Below are positions 1 to 11,901 of a stretch of 64,000 bases of DNA, one piece after another. The DNA is from Hypericum androsaemum. Its lineage: Eukaryota; Streptophyta; Magnoliopsida; Malpighiales; Hypericaceae. Each line of letters opens with the position of its first letter. Position 1 is the first letter of the stretch. The notes beneath the pieces were generated by a model that saw only the letters and a program-made list of their open reading frames with translations, ran no database searches and was not told where the DNA came from. The stretch lies in NCBI GenBank assembly GCA_963995505.1, contig OZ023198.1:8332558-8396557 (forward strand), in the 5' to 3' direction. The translations under genes were made by a program, and so were the position numbers.

Positions 1-2859
1 CGGCACCGCATAGAACACAAGCGAGGCAACCAAACACACCCCCACGAAGATCGCCGTCGCTCTAGGATCCTTCCAGTTGAACAGAGCGTCCAGCCGCTCC
101 CCCTGGGCCGCCACGTCACCCAACAGCGTCTGGGCCCTACCCGCCAGCGCCCTCAACCGGTCGTACCTGATCCGGACCACGTTCGGAGACCGCGCGGTGG
201 GGAACCCGTCGAACTCCTCGTCCAGCTCGTCCGGGCCCACCACGTCCACGTAGGACAGCCTGGGGTCTACGCTCGCCGGGCCACGACCGCGGTACCGGAA
301 CCTCAGTATCAGGATCAGGAACGCGTACATGAAGACAGTGGGGAGCACGAGGTGCGGGCAGAGGACGACCGCGAGGAGGAGCACGTGCATGAGGACGGTG
401 GTGGGCGGGTGTGCCCACGTGCGGACCTCGTCCGCCCAGCGGGCCAACGAGGCAGCGCGCGTGAGGCACCCAACCACCCTAAACCAATTGGCCTTGCTCC
501 GCCTCATACTCCACACGTGGGAGTCGGAGTCCAGCAAGAACTGGACCACCTCCTGACCCAACGGCGGCTCGGACCGAGCCAGCCGGGCCGTAACGATCCG
601 CATCGCCGTGTGCCGGAGTATGTCCTGCTGGGCGGGGCCCATGGGTCTGACGTAGTGCATCCTCGGTAGCACCGGCGTGGAGTACGCCTGGATCAGGCTC
701 AGCCACGAGGTGCACGAGAATCTAACGGCTATTTCGATGTCCCCCATCCTCTTGGCCCCACTGGGAAGGATCACGGTCAGCGGGTACGAGTTCAGGTAGA
801 CCCGGTTCGTGTCCAGGGTCGACAAACGGATCCGGATCTTTCCGACCCGGACGTCCCTCCCGGGCTTCCCGGCCTCGTCCTTCTTGTACCTTCCGTTATC
901 GAATACTCCAATTGTGAGGACCGTACAGGGGTCGTACACGTCCCACGAGTACTGCTCGTTCCACCGCGGGTTGAACCGGTCGAGTATGGTCCGGGTGCGG
1001 ACCCACTTCGGCCCATACTTGGCAACCACGTAGCCGTCGGTGGTGCCACGTGTCCCGTCCTCCTGCTTCGTCTTGACAGGCAGCAAGTTGTTGGCTCCCC
1101 GGATCCCGACCTCGAGCAGCCCGATGGGCGGCTGGCAGAGCTGCTTCGCGGAGGGACGGACGTCGCTGGTCACGTGCGCCGCCTCGTCCAGCACGTGGTA
1201 CCCGCCCTCCAGGCAGACCCTCACGTGTATCCTCCCCGCGTAGGGATTCCCGTCCTCCGGTCCCACCAGGTTGAACCACCGGGACTTGGGATCCTCTTTG
1301 TCGTCGTTCCTCCGCTCGATGCTCGCCACGTGAACCTTCGCGCTCCCGACCGGCTTCCCAACCGTCGAGTCCTCGACCGTCACAACCATGACCGGCTCGA
1401 ACGGCTCGGCCGCCACGAAGACCAGGTCCTCGTTCCAAGTCGGGTTGCTGGCCGAGCTGACCCGCCCGGTCTTGAACACCTGTGGGCCCAGCTGGCCCTT
1501 AACATAAAGCTCGGGCCCACCGGCCAACTGCAAGTCTTGGGTTTGGATGACCGTTAACCGCAAGTACCAAAGCTTGGGCGAGAGATAGACCTTGGCCCGG
1601 GTCTCAGGTATGAACCCGCCGGAGTCCGACTGCCAGGCCTCCTGAAACGCCTCGTCGGCCTGGGTCCCGATCCAAACAGCGAGCATTATGTCGTTTCCTT
1701 GGGAGTCCGCCTCCCCTTCGGTCTCCAGTCCGTACCACTGCGGAGCTAAGGGGCTATCAGGAGGGACCCGCTTCGGAACCTCAGCCAAGTCAAACGACAC
1801 CGTCCCGACGCAGTTCTCCGTTTTAACAACTTCCTCCTCCTTCCCGTCCTCTTTCTTGACCGTTTCTTCCTTCTCGCACCATAGGGAGACTTCGAGAGAG
1901 GCGGAGTTGAGGCCTTCTTTGTCGAAGGCGAAGGCCTGGTCCCACTCCCCCTTGCTATTGCTTCTCGTTTTGACGCTGTGGGTCCCGATCGCAAGCTTCG
2001 CGTACGACGTAGTGGCTGTGCTCGACTTCGCCTTCACCACGCGGACGTACAGAAACGGCATCCTGTCCACGAGGTCGTGGCCGCCTCGGCCTCGGTCTCC
2101 GGCGACTGACCGAAGCTCCATCTCGCTTATCGACAGGCCCGGCTTCTTCACGCTGCTGGTATTCCCGGCGGGGATCTTGTCCTTCTTTGTTAGGGCGGCT
2201 TCCGACTGTGCCAGCGGCGGGTTCCCAGCTTCCACCGGCGGCGGAGTTTTTGTAGCGTCATCAACAGCCGGAGGAGGAGGATCCGGCTTCTCCTCTCCCT
2301 CCTTCTTCGCCTCCTCGGCTGCCGGAGTGGCTGCCGAATCCTCCTTCTTCTCTTCTACTTCCGGTGGCTTCTTCTCCTCCTCAACCTTCTTCTCCTCCGT
2401 CGCTGGCTCCGTCTTCTCCGGCGGCGGATCCTCATCAACATAATAAACCTTTACCCCAATCTCGCCCTTCACCTGGGAGAAGACGCTCCTCTTTTCGAGC
2501 GGGTAGTACACCATAGCCTCCTCCCCGGCCTTAACAAACCCGGACCCGGCGATCTTCACCCTCCCAAGAAAAGCAGGACGCTTCCCAGCGGCGGCGCTCT
2601 TCTTGTTGTCGTTGTAGAGGCTGATCTCGAGGGTCTCCCCGGCGAGGGAGGAGGATCCATCGTCGGGGGCCGGGTCGGGATCGTGGATGAGGAACTCGAG
2701 CTTCTCGTCCCACTCGGGGTTGAGGTCGCGGAACCTGGTCTTGGTCCTCCGGCGTTGACCGTCGAAGTCAACGATGGCGTAGGCGCTGGCCGTCCCCTGC
2801 CCGTCCTTGGGCATCAGGTTCTTTGCGTTGCATATTTCCACCATCAGCTTCCTCGCCAT
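1..2859 (-). CDS. Multiple C2 domain and transmembrane region protein (MCTP), QUIRKY-like, 3' partial
   Basis: An uninterrupted minus-strand frame runs from ATG at 2857-2859 to the window edge (953 codons, no stop). It reads MARKLMVEICNAKNLMPKDG at the N-terminus. Four C2 domains are recognisable, at about residues 1-140, 268-390, 430-560 and 578-730. A Pro/Glu/Lys-rich linker follows the first. A PRT_C region begins near residue 736 (PMGPAQQDILRHTAMRIV), with hydrophobic segments at about 820-850 and 933-953. This order defines plant MCTPs, which are ER-plasma membrane tethers enriched at plasmodesmata; the long charged linker after C2-1 is typical of the QUIRKY/MCTP15-16 branch. Family members are about 1000-1080 aa, so perhaps 50-100 residues lie outside the window. 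The gene is intronless, as most MCTPs are, and far more GC-rich than its surroundings. Function is inferred from family; the exact paralogue is uncertain. Confidence 0.93.
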   Translation of the reverse strand, partial: MARKLMVEICNAKNLMPKDGQGTASAYAIVDFDGQRRRTKTRFRDLNPEWDEKLEFLIHDPDPAPDDGSSSLAGETLEISLYNDNKKSAAAGKRPAFLGRVKIAGSGFVKAGEEAMVYYPLEKRSVFSQVKGEIGVKVYYVDEDPPPEKTEPATEEKKVEEEKKPPEVEEKKEDSAATPAAEEAKKEGEEKPDPPPPAVDDATKTPPPVEAGNPPLAQSEAALTKKDKIPAGNTSSVKKPGLSISEMELRSVAGDRGRGGHDLVDRMPFLYVRVVKAKSSTATTSYAKLAIGTHSVKTRSNSKGEWDQAFAFDKEGLNSASLEVSLWCEKEETVKKEDGKEEEVVKTENCVGTVSFDLAEVPKRVPPDSPLAPQWYGLETEGEADSQGNDIMLAVWIGTQADEAFQEAWQSDSGGFIPETRAKVYLSPKLWYLRLTVIQTQDLQLAGGPELYVKGQLGPQVFKTGRVSSASNPTWNEDLVFVAAEPFEPVMVVTVEDSTVGKPVGSAKVHVASIERRNDDKEDPKSRWFNLVGPEDGNPYAGRIHVRVCLEGGYHVLDEAAHVTSDVRPSAKQLCQPPIGLLEVGIRGANNLLPVKTKQEDGTRGTTDGYVVAKYGPKWVRTRTILDRFNPRWNEQYSWDVYDPCTVLTIGVFDNGRYKKDEAGKPGRDVRVGKIRIRLSTLDTNRVYLNSYPLTVILPSGAKRMGDIEIAVRFSCTSWLSLIQAYSTPVLPRMHYVRPMGPAQQDILRHTAMRIVTARLARSEPPLGQEVVQFLLDSDSHVWSMRRSKANWFRVVGCLTRAASLARWADEVRTWAHPPTTVLMHVLLLAVVLCPHLVLPTVFMYAFLILILRFRYRGRGPASVDPRLSYVDVVGPDELDEEFDGFPTARSPNVVRIRYDRLRALAGRAQTLLGDVAAQGERLDALFNWKDPRATAIFVGVCLVASLVFYAVP

Positions 2860-2985
2860 TCTAATGAATTGATAAAAAATGAAAGTTTTTTAGAGAGAGA
2901 AAAAGAGAGAAGAGTGTTTGTTTTGGCGGAGAGAGAGAAAGTGACTGTTGGAGTTTGAAGAGTGGGGAGCAGTTTAAAAAGTGGG
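2860..2985 (-). promoter_or_regulatory. Leader and proximal promoter of the MCTP gene
   Basis: The sequence upstream of the ATG reads on the minus strand as a CT-rich tract (GA repeats on plus, about 2884-2945), typical of plant 5' leaders and pyrimidine-patch core promoters. The only TATA-like string is a weak TTTAAA near 2974. The transcription start cannot be fixed from sequence. Confidence 0.4.
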
Positions 2986-5304
2986 AGGAGGGAGCGGGGG
3001 TAGGTTTGGATCTGAACACGTGGAAAGAATACATTGGCGAATTTAGTTTTTGGTAGTTGAGAACGGGAGCAGGGGAGTGTGGGGTTTACAAGGAGCTGAG
3101 TCAGCTAGTGAGTGACGGTAATTGCCAACGTGGACGGTGCTGTTGGGGTCTGCAGATCTGACTTCATCCTGTGGCTCAGTTAAATTCTTATTCACCAGAA
3201 GCTATTGAATTCTCTTTTTTTTTTATAACGGGTTATTATTTTAGACCAATAAATCGGGGTTCGAGTCAGATCAAATTACAAAAGACGATAACTGTGCAGT
3301 TCCCTGAGGTGCTTTTCTTTCTTTCGGTGAGAAAATAGGGGATGAATGTTGATGTGTGTGTGGAAGTTGTAAGCTTTAGGTGCTGCTGTTGAAATCATAA
3401 GGTTCCAGAATGGGAGATGAACATCATGTTGTCCGCAGTGAACTTGATGATGTTGGATCTTTTGCATTAGTGGTAACACTCATTTATTGAATCATCTGTT
3501 GGACACAAATCCTAGTACATGAAATTTTATGGAAATATGAGCAAAGTTCGAGAGTCGATCATAATACACAAAAATCTATGGAAATACGAGAAAAGATTGA
3601 GAAATGATTCTTCGCGGTAGAAATGTTGAATGTCGATCCGGAAACAGTGAATTTCCATCCAGTTGACGTAATTGAGGAACAACCTGGGTTAACAAAAACT
3701 ATCAAACCCGAGTTGCAGATCCGTGAGTTTTATATTTAATCGGACAAATCAAATCCGGTACGATTCATTCCTGGCATATTTAAGGATCTTGGGTCAGGCA
3801 TCCAAGTTTCAGTGTAGTGTTGTCTTGGTTCGGGCAAAAAGAATCTTTACACTAGTAATCTAATACTAATTAATACGTTTCCGAAAAAATACTGAATAAT
3901 ACCAGCAACAATCGCCCTCAGCACCGTGTAATGGGCAACTTGTGCTGCCAAATTGAACGTTGCCTTGTTCTTGTGCCTGTGCTCTGTGTCAGGAAAGATT
4001 AAAAGACGGTATCATGGAGGGAAATACTGCCCATCCATGAAATTGTACGGTTTCTGACACAGGTGTTTTCCAATTTAATATGATGGTTAACGTTACTTTT
4101 TATTTAACAATATTTTACCTAGGATATATCAATTGTAGTTCACCATCTGTTTCAATAGAAATTGTAGTAGAGTCATTTAATTGATACCGATGAGATCCGA
4201 ATAGTAATAATATTTTGATTTTTAAAATAAAATGGATAAGCAATGTTAAGGATAAGTAATTACTACAAAATGTCCGAGTTTTGGATACTCGCGAAATGTT
4301 GAGTGTTGTTTCGTGTGATATTCTGATCTAAATTATCACAATTACAAAGAAAATTAATTTGCACGAGTGTAACTCATTTGTTGATCATCGACTTGGTTCG
4401 TTTTGACGCATTTTAACCCTCCTCTGTCATGGAATACACGGGTGAGCAAATTACTTAGTATCGGATTTTGTTTTAGTTTTTTTCGATGTGAATACTTTTA
4501 TTTTTGATTTTGAATATCCGAAATCCGTAAAACACATAAAAGTACAAAATGAGCAAATGGGCGTCCACGCCTAAGTCCGGCCAGACATCTTGGAACCTAA
4601 TTGGAAGTCTGATCCTAAATTTTCTAACAGGCTATCCGCCCTTCCTCACACGTCGCCCGACCTTCGGCCTCCTCTGTGTTAGGCCACTTCCATGCCTACC
4701 TCTATGTCCGGATAAGAGACAATACTTTACTTTCTGCTTAATTTTTCCCGTTATGTCCGGATAAGAGACTGCTTAAGTTTCCTGCTTTTAGTTAGGACTT
4801 CTATAATAGAAGAGCTATGCAATTTAGGCGTTGTTTCTTGCACAAATCGCCCGTTACCTAAATTGTGGAGTGATAGATTGTTTGTTTGGCTGGAATAATG
4901 TTTCACCTCTAAAACTTCGCCAATTCATCACTGTCATAATACCAAAATTGCATTATGAATATTGATGTTCCTAGGGTCTCTAGTGTTTATGTTCCACTTA
5001 TATAGGGGGAGTCTGGTGTATATATTACTATATATTAATAATATTTATGAAAATTTATCTATAAAAAGTTTCGCAATATAACGTGAACCTCTCCGTATTC
5101 CACACGATTTATAGTTCTTGATTTCTTACGCATTTTTCTAATAATCCTTAAATTCTCTTATCTAATACTCTTTTCTATCCTTAAAAATTTTCTTCTATTT
5201 CTTCTCTCTTCCTAAATTTATTTCTGAACCATCTCTTCCTAGAATGACGGCCCATTCTCAATTATTTACATATAAATTACTATCAACGTGCATATGCTAT
5301 GGCA
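2986..5304. other. AT-rich intergenic DNA, no gene recognised
   Basis: No recognisable coding region, RNA gene or bounded repeat was found. Short open frames at 3276-3479 and 4549-4764 lack start context, family motifs and splice partners. The MCTP upstream promoter probably extends into the first part of this stretch. Confidence 0.6.
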
Positions 5305-5312
5305 ATTATGGT

Positions 5313-6043
5313 TAGGGATGGCAAAAGATCCAGCCCAGTAGATCTGATTCTTATCCTACTCCATGGATCTTAGGGTCTATGGATCTTGGGTAGGGTATGA
5401 ATTTGGGTCTATTTATTTAGATAGGGTCCGGGTCTAGATATGATCTATATAAACCCAGATCCAGACTCAGACCTTACCCATAGATCAATTAATTAGATCA
5501 TACCTTAGTTAGACCGTAATTATACCTTACTTAGATCTATATTTATTATATTGCTAAAATAATTATAATACAGCCGTAAAAAGAATAAGCGCATCCCAAC
5601 CATAGAAAGAAATTATTTTGAAGTTAGAACTTTATATTATGGAAGAATACTTATAAGTTTTAGTTTTTGATTGACGAGGTAGTCGTATGTGTTTCATTTT
5701 ATGTTGTGGTAAATAATTATCCATTTGAACCAATTGGTTTATAGTTTACTCTCAACTTTAACTTGTGATTATCATTTTATTACATAGACTTTGATTTTTT
5801 TCTTTATTTTTTAATTGGAATATATTGAAGTAATAAAAGTATGTAGTAAAGTAATTATAAAAAAGATAAAATGTTAAAGGGTCGGACCCTGCAGACCATG
5901 TAGACCTTGGGTCTCCTGGAGGGTAGGGTATGGGTCTAATAATAATAAATTTGTAGGGTCAAGGGTAGGGTATGGATCTAACTCCAAAAATTAGGGTATG
6001 GGTTGTGTCCACCAATACCCTACCCTACCCATTGCCATCCCTA
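5313..6043. mobile_element. Non-autonomous hAT-type element (MITE), 731 bp
   Basis: The ends are an 11-bp inverted repeat, TAGGGATGGCA at 5313 and TGCCATCCCTA ending at 6043. They are flanked by 8-bp direct repeats ATTATGGT (5305-5312) and ATTGTGGT (6044-6051) that match at 7 of 8 positions. An 8-bp duplication and this terminal motif fit hAT elements. Both subterminal regions carry many copies of a degenerate GGGTAGGGTATGGGTCT motif, in inverted orientation at the two ends. No transposase frame is present, so movement would need a partner. Confidence 0.8.
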
Positions 6044-6101
6044 ATTGTGGTTATACATTGTGAGGGGTGACCCTCGTCAAGATTAATTGAATGCAACCAT
6101 A

Positions 6102-6525
6102 GTTTTAAAAAATGCGGGCCAATTAGTCGAACCACGAATCGGCCTGCCCAACACACCAGAATTGAGGGTTCGGTCGATGACCTTGCAAATCGCTCATAAA
6201 TTGGTTAGACCAGGTGGTTTGGCCAGATTTTTCAGTCAGACAGGGTGGCCCACTCGGAATTGAAAAAAAAATTACAAACCCTCGCCAACTCCCAGATTTT
6301 GCCCAATTATATCCAATTCTGAATTTCTCTATTGATTTGATTCAGAAATCTAGGATGAAGAAGGTCATTTTCAAACCTATATTTTGTTATTTACCTTTTT
6401 TACCTATTTACAAAGTTAAAATATTTATTATTAAATACAAAATTTTGGTCCGATAGGTGGTCCGACCGATTGATCGAAAGATTGGAAAAAATTTTGGGTC
6501 AGTCTCCAAATTATTTTTTTAAAAC
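6102..6525. mobile_element. 424-bp element with 11-bp inverted ends and 16-bp flanking direct repeats
   Basis: The insert begins GTTTTAAAAAA and ends TTTTTTAAAAC, a perfect 11-bp inverted repeat. The identical 16-mer ATTGAATGCAACCATA flanks it at 6086-6101 and 6526-6541. Inside are stretches resembling GGTCCGACCG motifs also seen in the subterminal regions of the large MULE further right. It has no protein-coding content. A 16-bp duplication is longer than the usual 8-9 bp for hAT or MULE elements, so the class is unresolved. Confidence 0.6.
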
Positions 6526-6541
6526 ATTGAATGCAACCATA

Positions 6542-7890
6542 TATTTACACAACTTTTTTTTAATAGAATTGTAGCTTAGTAGTCTTTCATTAAGTAACAT
6601 GATTAGATGGTATAAGACAGCAGTACATATATGTAGAAACATAAAGTGTAAAGATAGAATGTGCTGCAACCTACTAATGCAATCGAATAAATTTGGTTAT
6701 TTTGATCATAATTTTAGCTACATTAGTTAACAAGGATCTAACCGAGAATTCACTAACAAAAATGTTAGCTATTAATCATAGAGCTATATGCAAGATGTAA
6801 CTCTCTGCTAACGAGTATTGTGATGCATATAAAATGTACAAAAATGAGGGGCAAGCTCGAAGGAAAAAAGCCGAATAATGCAGCTTGCATCAAAGGATTA
6901 CGACCAGTAATGAGTACAACAGCTAGATTAGACCAACAGGTGGCAACAAACATGATAATTATAAGGATACATATGTAACAAGTGTTTCTGGCCTCCTCGA
7001 CTTCTCCCCACTGTCTTGCCTCCTCGTATATTGTTAGAGAATAATTGTAGCATTAGCTATCTTTAGCAACTATTCCACTTCATGAGTGTATATATGGTGT
7101 ACATCAAATCAACAAACATCAAGCAAGTATCAAATTCTACAGATAAAACAATAGAAATTAAATAGGTAGGAACAAAAACTAAAATTAAAGTAGATAGTAC
7201 ACAACACATTAAACCGGAGGGATGGTCTACTGTGACCAATCCCTTCAGTTGCAAGTTGTGGCTGGCCCTGGCTTGTCCGTATTCGGGCCAAGTCCTGGGC
7301 AATGTCGACTAGGTCGGGGCGAGCGCTCGGAGAAAAGCATTGGCAGCTTGAGGTAGAGGCGAGAAGGAGGAGAGACGAAAATGATTATTGGCCTGAAGAC
7401 AAAGGAGGAGGCTTCTGCACTTAGGAGGCGGAGAGTTGCGGTCGGACCTAAACTGCGGGATGAATCCGGTCTAGCGATGGCTCTTCTTCTTTCCTTTGGA
7501 CACATCTCTTTTTCCACTAATTGAGGAAAGATAAAATACACGTATATATTATCTTTATAGCTCGTATTTCTCATCCAACTCTTTTTATTCGATATATATA
7601 AGGCCAAAAGATCATTGGCTGCTTATAATATGCAATCCCATGCATGATTATTAAAAGTATTCATGTTGAAGATTTTTCTATAATGGGCGATTTTTATTGA
7701 TCTCCCATTTGGGCTTGTTGGCCATACAGTTTGTAGTGGGCCTTTATTAGGCTCGAGAACGAAACTCTTAAGACAGAAACTGTATGCCCAAATTGTAAAA
7801 TATGCCGCTTATGTTTCACATTAGATAATCAAGAATATATACAACTCGATACTAGGGTTAGGTCGAACCCTATGGGAAGAGATTTCTATT
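6542..7890. other. Intergenic DNA, no gene recognised
   Basis: A GC-richer island at about 7200-7500 contains overlapping open frames on the minus strand (7063-7302 and 7245-7607). They show no recognisable domain, conserved start or splice structure. Nothing else could be assigned. Confidence 0.5.
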
Positions 7891-7892
7891 GT

Positions 7893-8396
7893 GATACAGT
7901 AAAATCTCTGTAAAGTGGTTCCCTCTAAAGTGATAATTCTTTTAAATTGATAAAAAATTTGGTACCGAGTCGAGACCAGTGTTAAAATTTAATAATCTCT
8001 CCATCGTAATAACTAATACTTTTTCAGAAAATTTTAGTGATAAATTTGAGTCTCAATTTTAGCATAAAGTGATATTTTTGAATAAATACATATATTTTAG
8101 ATATGTTACAACTTCGAATTATATTGTAAGACATTATCTTGTGCTAAACTTGCTTTTTAAATAAATTTTACATCATCATTCATCTTCTCAATCGTTTTAA
8201 AATGGTCCTTGTGATCATCATCTTGTTGTAAGAAAATATCTCAATCGAGTGTATCATTTTTAATATTTACGTATTTATTATTTAAAAATTCAATTTTAAT
8301 ATTTTTGGAAAAAAAATAAAAACCTCTCTTATCTTATAACCTCTTTAAAGTGATATTTTTCTCCGGTGCCGACAATATCACTTTAGAGAGGTTTTA
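7893..8396. mobile_element. Possible MITE with imperfect inverted ends
   Basis: The left end reads TACAGTAAAATCTCTGTAAA and the right end, reversed, GTAAAACCTCTCTAAAGTGA. Extra AAAGTGATA-like copies and a GGTACCGA/GGTGCCGA pair lie just inside. This resembles widespread plant MITE ends, but I could not define a clean target duplication, so the boundaries are approximate. Confidence 0.4.
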
Positions 8397-8399
8397 CAT

Positions 8400-10136
8400 A
8401 CAAGGAAACTTCATATTACAATTCGATTACATGAATCTCTATTCCTATATAAATTCAATGCAATTCATATTTAAAACTCTCAAGACTTCACGTCGGCTTC
8501 ATTGGGCTATACACAATTTACTTGGCGGTCTTCATGAATTTGCTACACATCCCTATATCTAGTGTATTTTAAAACAAATGAGATCTCATAATCCAATCAT
8601 CATGAAAACTTAAAAATAGAGAAGAGTTTTTGCCATATTTCAATGCAATTCACTTTTCAGTTTCTCTCTTCTTCTCAAATTGTTCATCACCATAAAAGTA
8701 TTTTGCTTGTAGTTTTAGAGGTAGATTTATGAGAGTTGATATTTAAAATTCTTAGAAATCTTGAGCAATTTTAGAAATGTATTTGGGAGAACTTATTGAC
8801 AACATATAGTAGGAGTAAATAATACTGAAGAATAGTGATTATCAATTACGTCTCAAAAACACAAATTTGAAGACTCTATTAGAGTGGTTCAAGTATCGAT
8901 ATATCAAACAATCATTTGACGATCATTTTGATGACTCTAAATTAAATTTGAAGTTATAAATTTTCTCGAAGATTGTTCATACCTCGTCGAATTTGTCGAC
9001 ATTCCATAAGTCATGTATCATCCCCACGTCATACAAAGAATTGAAATCGCAAAAAAGTAAATTGATAGTGTCGGTGGGTTCAGATATGGTTTCAGACCAT
9101 CAGCGATCGAGCGGTATCGTGATTGGTGTCATTTTTTATTAAAAAAAATTAAATTGTCGAAGCCCACACATTAGTTAAAACAACATCATTTTTTATTGCC
9201 AATAGTATTGTTTCAAAACTTTTAATCCGACTACTACCACTTGTAAGTTTTCCTGGCTCCTGAATTCTTAATCACCTATGAATCACGATCTTTAAATATT
9301 TGAAATTTTGAATGTGTTTCAAAACCGACAAACAACACAACAAAGAAGGATAACTCAAAAGAACACTCTAAAGCAAAGCCATTCGAATCCGATTGGGAAA
9401 CGCTTTGCTCTCTATGCGATACATTATACGAATCCGATCATCAATTGTTCTTCCATCTTTTTCATGGTCCATTTGGATTTTTTTTAACAAGTAAAATTTT
9501 ATTTACAAAAATAAATTGCCAAAATAGTAAGTAATTAACCTTATTATTTATTACACCATATAGTGTTTATGAGCATATTTTGCCTAAACAAACATAAAAT
9601 AAAAATCTATCTAATAAGTAGCACTTAAATAAAAAGAAATTATCTTACGATTAATCCATGAACAACATCTAAGATAATTTTCCTTTTTAACCTATCCTAC
9701 AATAAATTCGCGAACATCTTCTAATATAAATCTGCCAATTCTACAAAGATAACTTTCGAGTACCACCTCCTAAAATTGTTCTCCCATTTGGAATTATTGG
9801 TGAAATATTAGTAAATTACGAGTATATAAAGCATATAATCGTATGTAAGCCGTAAGCAATATAAAAGAGGAGGTTAAGAGAATGCTCACGACTACACTTG
9901 TAGGTAAGTGTGTAAAACTGTCATCTTCAAACTAGGAATTTCAAATTCAATCATTGACAAGGCCACAGTTTAACCGTGTGCTCTTAAACTCTTATTACCC
10001 GTCTATATGCTTCAGGCATCTATGGGTAAAAGAGCTTCCAAAGTACAACACCCATCCTCGCGTACGAAGGAAGTACTTCCGTACACCTTTCGCAGCCTTA
10101 GAACTCCGACTCTTTTATGCAAGAATGATATGACGA
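8400..10136. other. AT-rich intergenic DNA, no gene recognised
   Basis: No gene, RNA or bounded repeat could be supported. The last 250 bases may belong to the sequence interrupted by, or internal to, the neighbouring LTR. Confidence 0.5.
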
Positions 10137-10917
10137 TGTTGGGGGAGAAGTAGAGAGCTCTGAAGAGATGAAGAGCTGGGGTGATTTAGAATGAAGGAGG
10201 AGCGCTCCTTTTATAGGCAGCCAAGGACCTCCAACCTCCAAATCTGAAATAAATGGCAGCCATGATCCCTCATAATTTTGCTGTTACAAGAGCTATGATT
10301 ACCCCTCATTTACATTGGCTGTTACCTTTGAATTCAAAGATTCAAGGTCCCACATTTTTGAAGATGGGCTTGTCCAAGCTCAAGCCCAACAGACTTAGAG
10401 CCCATAATCAATTCAATAGGTCCGGCCCAGCTCTAAAAAGATAATACCTCGGAACAATTCCCGCACCCACACGCAAGCCCGGGACGGGGTGCGCGTGTCA
10501 AGTTGGCCGGACGGACGGCGCGAGAAGCTTCTCCCTTCTCCACCAGTTTACCCATGCTATACTTCTAGTTCTTTATAAACTTGTCTCAGCATGGTGCACT
10601 AACCAATGTGAGATTGCGCTTATTTTAATTACAGCAAGACCACTTTAAAACTAATTTTTATTCACCCCGAGAATTAGATTTTCGCAAGTGTTATATATCA
10701 TTACGAAGCTTTATCAACGAGTTTCGTATTGATCTCACAAATATCTAAATATAATTGGTGTGACCTCCAGTTAAATTAGCTCAAAGTTGTTCACTAATAA
10801 CTTAGTTATTGTATTTAATTAGGATTTTTCCTCTAATTAAATACTTGGGCCCAAAGTTCAATACACTCAATTGTATTAGACTATCTTTTTCTTAGTTATT
10901 ATATCAATTCTCCAACA
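10137..10917 (-). mobile_element. Probable solo LTR (Copia-like)
   Basis: Read on the minus strand, this 781-bp block starts TGTTGGAGAATTGATATAAT and ends CTTCTCCCCCAACA, giving the TG...CA ends and short TGTTGG/CCAACA inverted repeat of LTRs. An internal CTATAAAAGG TATA box lies near 10206-10216. I found no matching 5-bp target duplication and no gag-pol next to it, so it may be a truncated element rather than a clean solo LTR. Confidence 0.5.
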
Positions 10918-11892
10918 GAAATTTTTTTGCGAACAAATTTGGTATGAGTTGGTGTGTTGGACAATTTATTGTTCCTTCTCGGAAGGAATGATTTAGTGAT
11001 GGAAGGAATGTTGGGGAAAATATTTTATACTTTCTACTGTGCAATCATGTCAAGATGATCCTACAAAAGAGAGGTTAATTTGGTCTCACTTCATTTCGGA
11101 AGTTGGTGGGCAAGACCTTTATTTGGATTCGCTCAATTGAACCTCCCTCTTTATGGTGTGATCTTTGTAATATGTAGATGAGGAAGCAGTGCCTACTGGC
11201 ACTTGCTTTTGCGTACTTATATATTTTGTGAATATAAAGTTATTTACTTATAAAAAAGCAAAGTCACTAGAACGATATCGAGGCAGTGACTTGCGATGAT
11301 TAGAGTGTCCACCGAGCCAAAAGTAGAGAAACTTATTAATCTGGAAAGTACACGTTTCTTGGAGATGGAAAAGTACACGGCTTTTTTTAATGATTATTTT
11401 CTTACTACATTGTAATGGACGATGGAAAAGTTAAGTGCATTGATGAATATTATCTTATTTTTTATCCTAGAATATTCAAGTCGAATTATTATCTTACTCA
11501 GAGTCTTCTTTTGATATTCAGTTGAAAAGTTGACTTGTTAGGCGATTTATTTTAATTACTTACTATTTAGCAGATTTATTTTTGAAAAAAGTTGAAGAGA
11601 TGAAGGGGAAAATAGTCATTTTTTGTGCATGTAATCATTAGAGTGATCTAAAATTTAGTCGATGCGGCATATTTCACGATCACTGTAGTTAGTGCTCTTA
11701 CTTCATTATCCCGAAAACAACCAAACATTTGTGAGTGGTGGGCTCCCGAATTTTGGAGATAATTCACAGTACCCCCATAAATCACTATTTATTATTTGGC
11801 ACCATTCCCTTGACGCATTGCCCGATGGTTGCCCCGGTAATTGGTATATTCAATTAGAATTGATATATTGTACAGTGAGGTACAATCCCTAA
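10918..11892. other. Intergenic DNA, possible retroposon 3' tail
   Basis: A segment ending near 11265 (AATATAAAGTTATTTACTTA followed by A-runs) resembles the 3' end of a plant LINE transcript, but no coding part or target duplication was found. The rest is unassigned. Confidence 0.35.
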
Positions 11893-11901
11893 TAAAATAA
11901 T

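Noticed and set aside
137..1557. Several 60-180-codon frames on both strands over the MCTP gene
   Set aside because: They are shadows of a GC-rich coding sequence whose true frame runs uninterrupted from 2859 to 1 and matches a known family.
7245..7607. 120-codon minus-strand frame in a GC-richer island
   Set aside because: No recognisable motif, splice partner or conserved neighbour.
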